Shown: positions 21,721-32,118 of the stretch, in pieces
How positions within the stretch are numbered: the stretch's first letter is position 1
Layout of the letters: the number at the start of each line of letters is the position of its first letter
Origin: Posidonia oceanica
Lineage: Eukaryota > Streptophyta > Magnoliopsida > Alismatales > Posidoniaceae
Assembly: GCA_037176725.1 (NCBI GenBank)
Contig: JAZBRS010000074.1
Span: 65,414,001 to 65,478,000, forward strand
Direction: 5' to 3'
Length of the DNA stretch: 64,000 nucleotides
The notes under the pieces: generated by a model
What the model saw: the letters and a program-made list of their open reading frames with translations, nothing else
What the model was told of the DNA's origin: nothing
The model's database searches: none
Translations under genes and position numbers: made by a program

Positions 21721-22209
21721 TATTCCCTGTAGGCTGGCAGCCCCAACTGCTCGGTCGACAGCTGTCCAATTGTCTCCCTCTTTGCTTGCTGGGCTAGCAA
21801 CCCTAACTGCTCGGATGCCAAGCCCGTCAGTCTTATCAAGCATTTCTTCTGTGAGGTCGGACTAACCCCCGAACTCACGCATTGCACTGCAGCTTTATTT
21901 GCATCTCTTCTGCATCAGCATCGTATTCTTGCACTAACAGCATTGCATGGTAAATAACTGCATCAGCATACATTGCATTTGCACTAACATCTAACATAAC
22001 CTCTGCACTAATTCCTGCATTAGCATGCATCGCATTGCATCAGCACGCATTGCACTCGCATCCGCATCTGCATTGCAGCTCTGAGCCATGTCTTCCAGTG
22101 TATCCATCGGGCGAATGGCTCGTGCCTACAGTTGTTTGCGCTCTCGCCAGCGTCAGGTAGGGTGTCTTGTCAACCCTGAGCAGCAGTCTCACTCCGCTTG
22201 ACCTTGCTC
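21721..22209 (+). other. 3' UTR of TAT-1 after the array
   Basis: Two copies of GGGCTGGCAGCCC-like words (21727, 21797), then GCATT-rich sequence. A terminal segment of about 110 bp (GGGTGTCTTGTCAACCCTGAGC, GCTTGACCTTGCTCAGGGAGG) is shared with TAT-C (47350-47416). No gene. Confidence 0.65.
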
Positions 22210-22222
22210 AGGGAGGGGCATC
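22210..22222 (+). promoter_or_regulatory. Polypurine tract of TAT-1
   Basis: AGGGAGGGGCATC abuts the TG of the 3' LTR and primes plus-strand DNA synthesis in this class of element. Confidence 0.85.
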
Positions 22223-25200
22223 TGTAGACACCCCATTCTGACAGCCTGGAAGCTAGTAGTTCTCTTTTGCAGGCTCGTATGGTCTCTGGATTGGCATTCC
22301 CTTTTCTAACCCATTTCCTAGCCCATTTCCAAACCCAAAACCTCACCTAAACCCTAGAAGCCTTTACCAAGCCTTCTTGCAAGTTTTACAACACTTCTAG
22401 GCCCAAACCTAAGCCCATTTGCAGCTTATGCCACCTGAGTGTGTTGGACGCTGGAACAGGCAGCGTCCAACGTTGGACGCGCTCTGGTCTGGCGTCCAAC
22501 GTTGGACGCGCTCTGGTCTAGCGTCCAACGACTCAAGTGTAGCAGCGGCAGCTCTGCCCCCTTCTGCTCACCGCCCGTCCACTCCACCACCTCCCCACAC
22601 TTACTACCCGTCCCTTCCTTCGCTCCACGCCAGCCACTACCTTCCAAGCCTCACTTACTACCCATCTCCTCCATATCAGCCCAAAACCTGCCCTCTAAGC
22701 TCTCTCTCATAGGCCTGACTTTCGTCGGTCGTGTCAGCCACCGCCTTGCCTCCACCGCCCTCCTGCCAATGCCCACGCCCTCCTCTGACATCCCACATGG
22801 CCTCTACACTCTCACCCGCACTTGCCAACATCTGCCAAGCCCAGAATTTGGCCTGCAAATCCTCTGCACCAGCACACGAACCCATGCCATTTGCACAAAA
22901 CCAGCAGCTTCAAGCCATTGCTACTCTCACCACACAAAGCCTACGAGAGAATTTTCACTTCCGAGAGCAAGAAGCGACTCCCATCTTCGTCTGCAACCAG
23001 CTGCAAGCTCCTCCGGTGCTCCGAGCAACTCAGGCAAGCCCGCTGAACTTGCTGCCATGCACACACCTACAACTCCAGTGAACGAGGTGGAGCCGGCCTT
23101 CCAGCCCAGGAAACGGTAAGCCCCGTATCCCACTATGTTGTGCATGCATGGTAGTACGTGTCCATGCACTTTTTACAAGCTTTTAGCTCCTTTTGGATGT
23201 GATTCACATCCAAAAGGAAGTTCAGTGTGTTGGATGCACCAACTGGTGCGTCCAACGTTGGACGCGGCATAGGCTGGCGTCCAACGGCCTGCTTTGCTCT
23301 GCCTTTATCTGAATGCTTTCCATGCCTTTTCCTTGCATGCCTGTTTGCAAACATATGCTATTTGCCTCCTTTTGATTCTCTCTGATGCTATACCATGTTT
23401 TTAACTTGTTCCATGCTTGTTTGAAGGCTTTTTGCATGTTTAATATCCATCTGTCTGCTGCCTTTGTTGGACGCTAGAATGAGCTGCGTCCAACATTGGA
23501 CGCTGGTTCACCTAGCGTCCAACGCCCCTGCTTGCTTTGCTTTGCTGCCATGCCTACTCCATGCATATTTTGAGTATTATTTTGTGATCCATGCCTAGTT
23601 AGAGATGCCTGGCCCCTATGGCAACCATGCTTAGGTTTGCTAGGATTTTACTAAGTTGTTTATTTCTTTTTGCAAGTTTAAAGCTTCCATCTCTTATGCA
23701 TGTCCTTCCTTTTTGTTTTTCTTTAACTTAAATGCTTGCCATGCTTGCTTTCAATGCTTCCTTTTCTGTTATGGCATGTTACAGTAGCTGCATGCATGTA
23801 GGTGGGGTCTGAGCTGAGCTCCCCCTTTAGAACAGGTGAGTCTGCTGGTCTGGGTCGTTGGACGCCGGAGCCTTCAGCGTCCTACGTTGGACGCTACTGG
23901 CTCTAGCGTCCAACGTCCTGGCTTCTCATGCATTTGTTTAATGCTTGCATGTCTTCTTGATCTTGCTTGTTTGCTTATTCCCTATGTTCTTATGCATGCC
24001 TAGTTTCTTTAGCAACTGTTATTTATTTTCTTTGAATTATTTGCTTGTTTTTATGCATGCTTTTTGTGTGTTGTGCCTCCCAGAGCGTTGTATGCTGCTG
24101 GTGTTGGTGTCCAACGTTGGACGCCGACCTAGCTCGCATCCAACGCCCTGGTTGTGCCTCTGGCCTGTCACTCAACACAGGTAAGGCCTGTTTGATTTTA
24201 TTTTGCCTCCCATGCTTGCTTGCTTGCTCCATGCTCAACTCCAGAGACCCAAATGCATGATCCCAACTCTCCTCTATCACTTGTATGCATCTTTTCTCCC
24301 CTCTGCCTTCTGTTCTTGTTGGATGCCAGCCTCTCTGGCATCTAACGTTGGACGCCCAGCCTACAGGCGTCCAACAACCTGCATGCTTGGATCTTTAATT
24401 TTGGCATGCTCCTTGTTCTGATTCTTCCTCTAATCTTCTGTTAGGTTAGATTAGCATGTCTAGCACCCATTTAGCTGCACATTTGCATCTGTATTGCATC
24501 CATATAGTTAGAAAGCATGGATTTTCAAAAGAGTGCATGCCGTCTATCTGCAGCAAGTGTTGGACGTGGGCTCTTCCAGCATCCAACGTTGGACGCTAGT
24601 GTTTCCAGCGTCCAACGCTTGCAGATGGCTGACAGCCGTTTTAAAGCGCAGATTTCGTTTCGTTCGGCGTTTCTTGCGTTTTATCGCTTCTTTGGCTTGC
24701 TGCAACCCCAATGCATGTTGTCCACCCCTTTGTTTTGATTTCGCACCCTCCTTTGCCCCGTTTTGCGCACTTTGCCCCATTTTCTGCATTTTTGCATTGT
24801 TTTCCCGCTCTTCTGCATGGTTTTCCCGCACCCCATTGCATCGCTTTCCGCTTTCAGCATCGTTTTCCGTGCCTTGCTTTATTTTTCTGTATTTTCGCAT
24901 CGTTTTCCGCACCTATTTTACTTTATTGCTTGCATGTCACTTGCATTGCTTGGTTTTCCCGCCGTTTTGTTTTATCGCTTGCATCCGCATATAGGGCTGT
25001 GATGCTAATTGCTTAGGAGTTCTCACGAACTAGGGTCCGCCCAATTCGGAACACTAGCAGCGTGGCTGAGCACATAGATAGCACGTTTATTTCCAATGCA
25101 TAGTAGGTAAGCATTTAAGGCATTTAGGCATTAGGCTAGCAATTCCCTGCATAAGCACAAGATTGCCTAAGAAAGACCGAATCTCAGACGTATCGGGGGT

Positions 25201-25578
25201 GCCTAACACCTTCCCCGTGCGTAACAGGAGTCCTTGCCCTTTCTCTTGGCTCGCATCGACCTTTCCCTTATCCTAGGCCTGAGTCATAGCATAGCATGAT
25301 AGCGTAGCATAGCTTAGCTTATCCTTGCATCTCTTTACCCCTCCTTGCATCCGGTTCAGCATGTCTTTTCATGCTTTATCCCCTGGTTTTCCTTGTCTTC
25401 CAATTCAATAGACCCAATGGCGACTCCGAATTGTCTTATCATTTCTTTTCTTTTCTTTTGCCAGTGTTTCTGAGTCAAGTTCTTCCCTCAGATCCAGCCG
25501 CATATAGTGAGCCTATTTTGATCGATGCACACAAGCTTTGGTAATGTGCATGGACGATCAAAATTCAGGATTACTACA
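22223..25578 (+). repeat. 3' LTR of TAT-1 (3356 bp)
   Basis: Collinear with the 5' LTR, TGTAGACACC to ACTACA. It lacks one 29-bp hairpin unit of cluster 1. Other visible differences are mostly A/G or C/T changes. The PBS-like word is at 25418-25427 and the hairpin at 25194-25217. Confidence 0.93.
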
Positions 25579-25583
25579 AAGTT
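25579..25583 (+). repeat. Target site duplication of TAT-1, right copy
   Basis: AAGTT, identical to 3387-3391. Confidence 0.9.
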
Positions 25584-25706
25584 CATATATTGTTAGCTAG
25601 GCATACATCTTTGTCATTTGCAACTGGGGGGATCAAACCCCTCGGGTACGTATCTCACCACATTTTCTTTACTTTCATTTCTACTAACTCTAGATAGATT
25701 ACTACA
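25584..25706 (+). mobile_element. Candidate remainder of the LTR of TAT-A
   Basis: This continues the sequence broken at 3391. GATTACTACA at 25697-25706 is identical to the last ten bases of the TAT-1 LTR and is the best candidate for the end, but no target duplication can be checked. A small inverted repeat (GGGGATCAAACCCC) lies at 25627-25641. Confidence 0.35.
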
Positions 25707-26088
25707 CATATTGATCCATTTTTACATTGTCTTGTTTGTTTTGTTTTGCTAACGTTTGTTATACAAGGAGGAAGAAGGAAGAAAGAACTTACCAAGCACG
25801 GGCACCCTTGGGCAATGCTGGCGTTGTCCCAAGGTAGCTGAACCCGCAACCACACTATATCTCCCCAAAGGCATCTCAAGGGCCAGCGAAAGCGAACCGA
25901 GAGTGGCGATCACACCGATTCCATCACACGTGGAGTGACGGAGTCGGATACAAAAAAGGGGAACCTCGAAAAAGAGAAGATAGAGCGAGCAAAAAAGGGA
26001 TCCAAAAAGAAAGAAGCCTTCTTCTTCCCACAAAGCCTCCATCATCATCATCTTCTTCTTCTCCATCCAAAAACCCCATATCCACAAT
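25707..26088 (+). other. Unassigned sequence upstream of the + strand genes
   Basis: No gene supported. It ends in an A/G-rich then CT-rich stretch (25960-26075) that could be a 5' untranslated region of the gene starting at 26089. Confidence 0.4.
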
Positions 26089-26845
26089 ATGGTGTCAGAG
26101 ACCCTGACTCGGGCCGCTGTCAGGACTGCTTTGGCCGCATCGGCGATGGCCCAGAGCCGCTTCACCATCCGGGAGGTCTCCCGCGATGAATATATGGATT
26201 GGTTCGAGCGGGTCGGCAAGCCGCACTTGTTCCCGGAGGATCTTCGGGATGGACAGACCCAGATGTGGTACAACGAGGGCTGGAGTCAGGTAAAGGACTC
26301 CTAACACTGCTGTAGGTTTGATAAATGTAGTATCTGTCTCCTCATTCTGACTCTTTGACTTGGGTACAGGCCTTTGAGGTGCGGCTGCAGGATTGGATGT
26401 GGCAGATGCGAGCTGCTTCGGTAAAATAGCTGTAAAGTAGCCTTTAAATTTGCTTGTGAATGTATACCTGTCTGTTCTGACATGTCTGGTTTTTTGGCAC
26501 AGGGGAGGTGGTAGAGACGGCTTCCAGCAGTATAAGCTTGGATCAAATGCAAACAGCTTAACCTATTATAAATGCCTGCTAAAATGCTTTATGTTTGCTT
26601 TTCAGGGGAGTAGCTTCGGTCCAGCCGTCAACACTGAGTCCAATGGGGAGTTCAGCGTGGACTTCGCCTTGGCGGATGTGTCAGACGCAGAGTCTCCTAC
26701 CGAGGAGTGCAGCATGGGGCTGGGTCCCTTGCAATCTCGATCAGTTGCAGCCAGGCTCGCTAGGAGGCTGCGGAGGAAGCAAGTCAGGGAAGGTCTCGTG
26801 AGGATTCATGGCGCCCCACCTCCTGACTCGTCCAATGAGGACTAA
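26089..26845 (+). CDS. Unknown three-exon gene, antisense in the 3' region of TAT-2
   Basis: I do not recognise the product. The reading is open only if two introns are removed. Exon 1 is 26089-26289, ending CAG|GTAAAG. Exon 2 is 26370-26420, from TACAG|GCC to TCG|GTAAAA. Exon 3 is 26606-26845, after TTTTCAG|GGG and ending in TAA. Exon lengths are 201, 51 and 240 nt, all multiples of three, and both donors and acceptors are good plant sites. The predicted protein is about 163 residues. It has a charged, aromatic N-terminal half (YMDWFERVGKPHLFPEDLRD), a short Trp-rich middle, an acidic segment and a basic tail (ARLARRLRRKQVREGL). The retained introns suggest it is not copied through RNA in this orientation. 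It could be an extra ORF of TAT-2 or an unrelated gene fragment. Confidence 0.5.
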
Positions 26846-27315
26846 GTGCCTGCAGTCATGGAATTTTTGTTTGCTGGGCTTGTTTGCATTCTATTGTTTT
26901 CTTTATGCTTTATCCTCTGTTTGTACTCCTGATGCTGTAAACTGAGTTGGATATGGAATGCAAAAGGAACTGCCCAGGGGGCTCTTTGGATGACAAAATA
27001 TGTGTATCTGTGCTTGTGTTGTATGTATGTGCCTGTATGATCGGGCAAGTGGCCTCTTTTGCATTTTTTAGGGGTCCCACAGGTTGCAGGCGACTTAAGT
27101 TAACTTAAGTCACAGCCAGAAATTTTACTGTAAAAAGCACGGGAGTTCCACGCGGGAGCTGGGCGCGGGACCGCGACGCGGGACCAAGTGGCCTGCCCAT
27201 ATGTCACGTGATTTGCTTTTCTAGGGCACCCATTTATATGCCCCCCACAACACATGGAGGTGCCAGACGCCTCCCAAGAACCCTGAGACCTCTCCTTCTC
27301 CCATTCTTCTCCAAA
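26846..27315 (+). other. Region between the two + strand genes, with a promoter candidate
   Basis: No gene. 27138-27186 carries a cluster of GCGGGA words (ACGCGGGAGCTGGGCGCGGGACC) like those in the TAT-2 LTR (41100-41140, 42380-42620). About 50 bp further, TTTATAT near 27231-27238, 80 bp before the ATG at 27316, is a reasonable TATA box. Confidence 0.4.
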
Positions 27316-28772
27316 ATGGTGGGTTTCTCTTGCTTTTTCCTTGATTTCCATGGTTGGCCCATCACACCCTAGGTTTCCATGGTGGGGGCTCCTGCCGGCT
27401 CGACGAGGCTGCTGTCCGGCCCTTCCATTTTCGTTCCTCTTGATTTATTGAGTTCTATTCTAATCTTTGCATTTGTTTCTGTGTAGGCTTTTCCCACTTT
27501 GGTCACCCTAGTTCACTGCTCGGAGGTACTACGGACATGGATCCGAGGCCTTACTGCCGTTGATCGGGAGACGCTGCGGCTATAGGGCATCTCCTCCCAG
27601 ACACTGGATATTGCCGAGGTGGAAGTCAGTCGCCACCTCCTTTGTGCTACGGCAAGGTTCTGGAAACTGTTGCTCCATGTTTTCCGCTTTGGCTCAGTGG
27701 AAATGACGCCCACCCTAGAGGAGGTGCGCCGGATTTGTGGCCTATCGCCACTGTCTGGGCCTGCTGTGTTTATGAGACGGGAGGGCTATGTGTCTGTCCT
27801 GCGCCAACTAACGGGTCTCACCCCGGGGGAGTGTGCAGGAAGGTTGATTCGTACTGACGGGCCGATGCCTAGGATCCGCCTGGAATATTTCGAGCAGACA
27901 ATCCCGAGGCGTGCCACCTTGGGTGATGAGTTGTGGCTTAGGGGGTTCGTCACCCGCTTCCTTGGTATGCTGATCTTTGGCCACGGCCTGCTGGCTGTCG
28001 CTGTTGAGGTGGCTGAGATAGCTTTAGCTGTAGTAACCCGGCAAATTGATCTGGCACCGATGATTCTAGCAGAAACCTTCTGTGGGCTGGACAGGGTCTC
28101 ACACCACTGTCGTCACTTCCACGGGTGTGCGGCCATGGTTCAAGTAAACTACTCATTATAACTGTCCAGATGGCCTGGTCTGTTTCTGCTCTGTTGACTC
28201 TACTAATTTCTCTTTTTCAGGTCTGGCTGGCCTGCCATATGGGGGCAATGGCTATCTGCCCTCAGCGTCCTGTCTTTGAAGGTTACTGCTGCTCTGGGCA
28301 TGCCCGAGCCATAGGGAGCATCCGGGAGGAGTATGAGAAGCTAGATGGGTTGACCGGGGACACTGTGGTCTGGCGGATTCTCCCTACCGCGGCGGATCCA
28401 TTTACCATGTTCTTCAATGGGAACAACGCACGGTTGGTCATCCTGCCGGGGTTCACTGGGGGCGTTGAGTTCCATCCCATTTGGGTGTTGCAGTAGTTCG
28501 GCCTTCGCCAGGATGCGTTCATTGAAGGTCACATGCCTGAGAGATTCTGGTCTTATCCGCTCAATTCTTCAGTGATGACGGAGGAGCTAGCCCGACTTAT
28601 GAGAGGCAGAATAAGATCTACTGACATAGCTGCGATGCCTGGCTCGGACTGTACTGCTGGATACATCACTGAGGTGCAAGCAACATGGCCCATCTGCGAG
28701 GTCCCACCTAGTGGTCCTCTGTTTAGTGGTGCTGGTAGCTCCAAGAGGGGGCGGTCCAGCTTAGATGAATGA
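27316..28772 (+). pseudogene. Plant-mobile-domain-like gene with two introns, antisense to TAT-2 pol
   Basis: A paralogue of the TAT-1 ORF at 18566-19768. The ATG at 27316-27318 is followed at once by a donor (ATG|GTGGGT). Intron 1 is 27319-27486 (acceptor CTGTGTAG). Exon 2 is 27487-28143 (219 codons, ends CAA|GTAAAC). Intron 2 is 28144-28220 (acceptor TTTTTCAG). Exon 3 runs from 28221 to 28772. Both introns keep phase 0. The conserved core includes FRFG...MTPTLEEVRRICGL, GPMPRIRLEYFE, ALAVVTRQIDLAP and LPGFTGGVEFHPI. Stops are TAG at 27583 (Trp in TAT-1) and TAG at 28494 (shared with TAT-1). It lies 1.5 kb beyond the end of TAT-2 integrase on the opposite strand, so it is probably an antisense extra ORF of that element, a class known in Tat elements. 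Confidence 0.65.
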
Positions 28773-30246
28773 AAGCAAAGTGTAACATGTTCATCAACCC
28801 AGCGGCTTGTGCGGGTTAGATCCAATGCTTGTAACTGAATTTCAATGAATATGAAGACTATCATGATGTTGTGTATGCTCCACTTTGATTTTTGTTTACG
28901 GCACTTGGGGTCTTCTTGGTTTTGCAGGCAAAATGCAACCAATCCACTAACAGCTGCTCTGCAGCCAAGACCCTATTAAACACGCGGCGATGGGACGCGG
29001 GAGCTGAGCGCGGGATCTACACGTGGGGACGGCCTGGCAGGCCACTGTCAATGCCTTTTCCCCCTCTCTGAGTGGTGTAAGGGGGGCCAGGCGTAGCCTC
29101 CTGACTATGTCTATGACCTTCAAGCTGATGGGCAAGTCCACTCTACCTCCTGCCAAAGATTCTGCCTCTGAATGGTGATCCACTAGCAAAGTCCAGCCTG
29201 AACTCGGTGCATCCTTTGATACTAGCTTGTTGTTTGGCAAACTCTGACTGGGTCGGCGATGCATGTCCGGCTTAGGAATGTCTTGTCCCTAGTCATACTG
29301 GCCCAATGATCTCTGTAGCGGGCAACGGCGTGCTTTGGCTCGAAACTGAGCTGGAACCTTGCAATATCTGGCAAGAGGGATGCTAAATGGATGCATGCTC
29401 GATGTGAACATATTGTCGTCCTCAGTATATGGAAGGCTTTCAATGCCAGCTATGGAGAAGGGAATGGTCTCAAACATCATCTGGCCCTACCTAGACTCTC
29501 AGCTATTGGTGGCACTCAGGGAAGGGTGAAGGTATGTTTGTTTGGTGGTGGGATGAGAATGGGCTTCATGCCAAACCCTCTCCGGGACCTACACCTTCTC
29601 TTTTAATTCCCTTATTTTTCTCCCACATAGATGAGCAAACTCACTCTATCCCTAACTTGGAGGTAATGGATGCCTGGTCTGGTATTCAGGAGTTGTTACT
29701 ACTAAAAGGGGTGGCTAGTCCCTGGGGAAATGTACTTCCCAGGCATGGGCTTCGACTCCTCTCCAAGGTTGGCTGAGGGAATAGGGCTACTCTGCTCGCC
29801 TCTAACTCTAGGGCTAACTTCTATCTTCGTCTTCTGTCTTCTTATTTCTTTTGTGCCCTGGTAGGCGGATAGATAAATTTTGTATGGCTCACACTCTCAC
29901 TCTCGTCCTAGCATTTTATCTCCCTCTTGAGGTGTAGGTCCTAGGAGGTTTGAACATTTCGTCCATTCTCACATTGAAGGTGGCTCCTTTACTGGCTGAG
30001 ACATCTAGGTAGGACCAGATGAAGCGAGGTTGGATCCCTACTCAAGCAGGCAAGCTTTTCCAGCTTTCCTCATCGGACGAAGATTGTAATGCATGATGAT
30101 GATGTGCAGATGCTGTTTATGACTGGCCGAGTGGCATGTAAAGCAAATAAAAGAGTGCAAATGCGAGTGCATGATGGCGGGACGGTCATGTATGCATGGG
30201 ATGCAAAGGGAAAGAGGATTCTGCAAGGCAAGGATACAGTTCCAGA
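28773..30246 (-). other. 3' UTR region of TAT-2 after integrase
   Basis: No supported gene. The part near integrase (29650-30010) is homologous, on the minus strand, to 17320-17900 of TAT-1, which assigns it to the element. 28980-29025 has another GCGGGA cluster (ACGCGGGAGCTGAGCGCGGG). The rest is unrecognised. Confidence 0.55.
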
Positions 30247-31365
30247 TCACTGGTAGTATTTCTTGAGGTAGCAGGCATGGACTGGCTCGAACTACTCGAC
30301 CTGATCCATACTCTCAAGGATTGCTGCGCCCCTAGAGAATATCTGCTAGATGACATAAGGGCCACGCCAGTTGGGCCGGAATTTGCCTCGGCCGTCAGGA
30401 AGGTGAATGGCTCGCAAGACCAAGTCACCTGGCGTGAAGCTTCTGGGCCTGACTTTCTTCTGATAGGACCTGGCCATCCTCTTCTGATAGCATTGAGCGT
30501 GGTGCATTGCCTGCAATCTACGCTCGTCGATCAGGTTCAACTGGGCGCAACGGTCTTCGACCCATTCTGCCTCTTCTAGTTTTGCCTCTTTTAGAATCTG
30601 TAGAGACGGGATCTCAACTTCAACTGGCAGAACGGCCTCCATGCCATAGACCAGTGAATAAGGAGTTGCTCCTGTCGAGGTCCGGACCGACGTTCTGTAG
30701 GCCCACAAGGCGTATGGGAGCTTGTCGTGCCAGTCCTTGTGAGTCTCCGCCATCTTCTTGAGGATCTTTATCAAGTTCTTATTGGCTAACTCGACTGCAC
30801 CATTCATCTGTGGCCAATAAGGGGAGGACTTGTGGTGCTTAATCTTGAAACTGTGCAGGCACTCCTCCATTCTCTAGGCCGTGAAGTTCGTGCCATTGTC
30901 AGAGATGAGCGCGTACGGGACCCCGTAGCGGGCAATGATGTTGTTCCTGATGAACTTCTCCGTTACTACGGCCGTTACTGCCTTGTATGAGGCCGCCTCC
31001 ACCCATTTGGTAAAGTAGTCGATCGCGACAAGGATGAAGCGATGACCGTTGGAGGCTACAGGATGGATTGCGCCAATGACGTCAATTCCCCAAGTGGAGA
31101 AAGGCCAAGGTGACGCCATGCTATGAAGCTGCTGCGGCGGTGCATGGATGAAATTCCCATGTATCTGACAGTTGTGGCATCTGCGCACGAACCGGCAACA
31201 ATCTGCCTCCATTGTGGACCAGAAGTAGCCCTGCAGCATAATTTTCTTGGCTAGTAACACGCCATTCATATGTGGGCCGCATGTCCCTACGTGGACCTGA
31301 AGCATCAGCATGTCAGCCTCTTTTTTGTCTGCACAGTGCAAAAGCATCTGATTGTAGGACCTTCT
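30247..31365 (-). pseudogene. TAT-2 integrase
   Basis: Integrase with the HHCC finger (about 31330-31190: HVGTCGPHMNG...CHNCQIHG), the core D in WGIDVIG (near 31090), D in ISDNGTNF (near 30900) and E in NGAVEL (near 30800), then the GPY module (NWRGPYV near 30350) and the end YLKKYYQ with TGA at 30247-30249. Stops: TAG at about 30871-30873, TAG at about 30343 and TAG near 30283. It is in one frame with aRNH and RT. It is closely related to the TAT-1 copy, with most residues identical in the core. Confidence 0.9.
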
Positions 31366-31589
31366 GTAGAGATGTCCTGCTCCTAAGACATACTTAGACG
31401 CCAAACGTGCCATAGTCTTTCTGTCCACTGCTGACGTGCCGGTTGGGAGGTTGCCAGACTCCAGGAAGACCTTGATGTCATGGTACCAGGGTGGTTCCTC
31501 TGTGATAACTGCTTCCTCGATATTCATGCAGTGCACGGGTTGCTCAACGCGGGTGACTGATACGTCCACTACATTGTCTTCGGGTATGG

Positions 31590-31985
31590 AGAGCCAGGAT
31601 GCTAAGGTTGGCAAAGCATCTACATAGGCATTCTTGGCTCTATTCATGAAGGTAAAGTGAGTCTCCTTGAAATGCTCAATCAGTTCCAGTAGGTACTCAT
31701 GGTATGGCACTAGCTTGGGATCCTTGGTCCTCCAGTCGCCATTGACTTGGGAGACGACTAGCATTGCATCACCGTGCACATGCAGTTTCCGCACACCATG
31801 CTCGAGTGCGACTCGCAGTCCTAAGATGCAGGCTTCGTATTCTGCCTTGTTGTTGGTGCAGCTGAAGGTCATTTTCCTGGCGAACGGGATTAGTTCTCCC
31901 TGTGGTGTTGCTAGGACTGCTTTGATGCCTCTGCCTCTTTTATTGACGGCGCTGTCAAAAAACATGTGCCACTGAAATTCATCCT
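31590..31985 (-). CDS. TAT-2 archaeal-type RNase H (aRNH)
   Basis: An uninterrupted second RNase H domain. Catalytic residues are visible as FFDSA (near 31960), NNKAEYEA (near 31845), HGDAM (near 31770) and NAYVDAL (near 31625). Two stops lie just upstream at about 31990-32030. It serves as the in-frame reference for the broken TAT-1 copy. Confidence 0.88.
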
Positions 31986-32118
31986 CGGGATCCTTCTACT
32001 CGACGTCTTATGAAGCGAACAAGATGTCCTCATCAAGGAACTGCGCCTGCAAAGGCTGATATTTAGGCAGTGGTAAGTCGGCCAGATGATCTGCTACAGC
32101 CTGCCCCTTCATCGACTT

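Larger units (their letters stand above)
3392..25578 (+). mobile_element. TAT-1: complete Tat/Ogre-type Ty3/gypsy LTR retrotransposon
   Basis: A 22.2-kb element with two LTRs (3392-6776 and 22223-25578), a PBS one base after the 5' LTR, a PPT at the 3' LTR, and AAGTT duplications. The internal order is leader, gag, protease, a long histidine-rich linker, RT, RNase H, archaeal-type RNase H, integrase, a plant-mobile-domain-like ORF and a tandem 3' array. This order is that of the Tat lineage. Comparing about 2.2 kb of the LTRs by eye gives about 40 differences (around 2%), nearly all transitions, so insertion is recent in plant terms. All coding regions carry stops or frameshifts, so this copy is probably not autonomous. 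Confidence 0.93.

Noticed and set aside
20118..21865. Multiple long ORFs on both strands in the TAT-1 3' array
   Set aside because: Products of hairpin-unit repeats; content mirrors the repeat and nothing matches a protein family.
25621..25645. GGGGATCAAACCCC as a tRNA or PBS remnant
   Set aside because: It is a short inverted repeat only; it has no CCA-complement start and no LTR edge next to it.
28947..29776. Short ORFs on both strands in the 3' region of TAT-2
   Set aside because: Part of the region is homologous to the non-coding 3' UTR of TAT-1, and no frame is conserved between the two.
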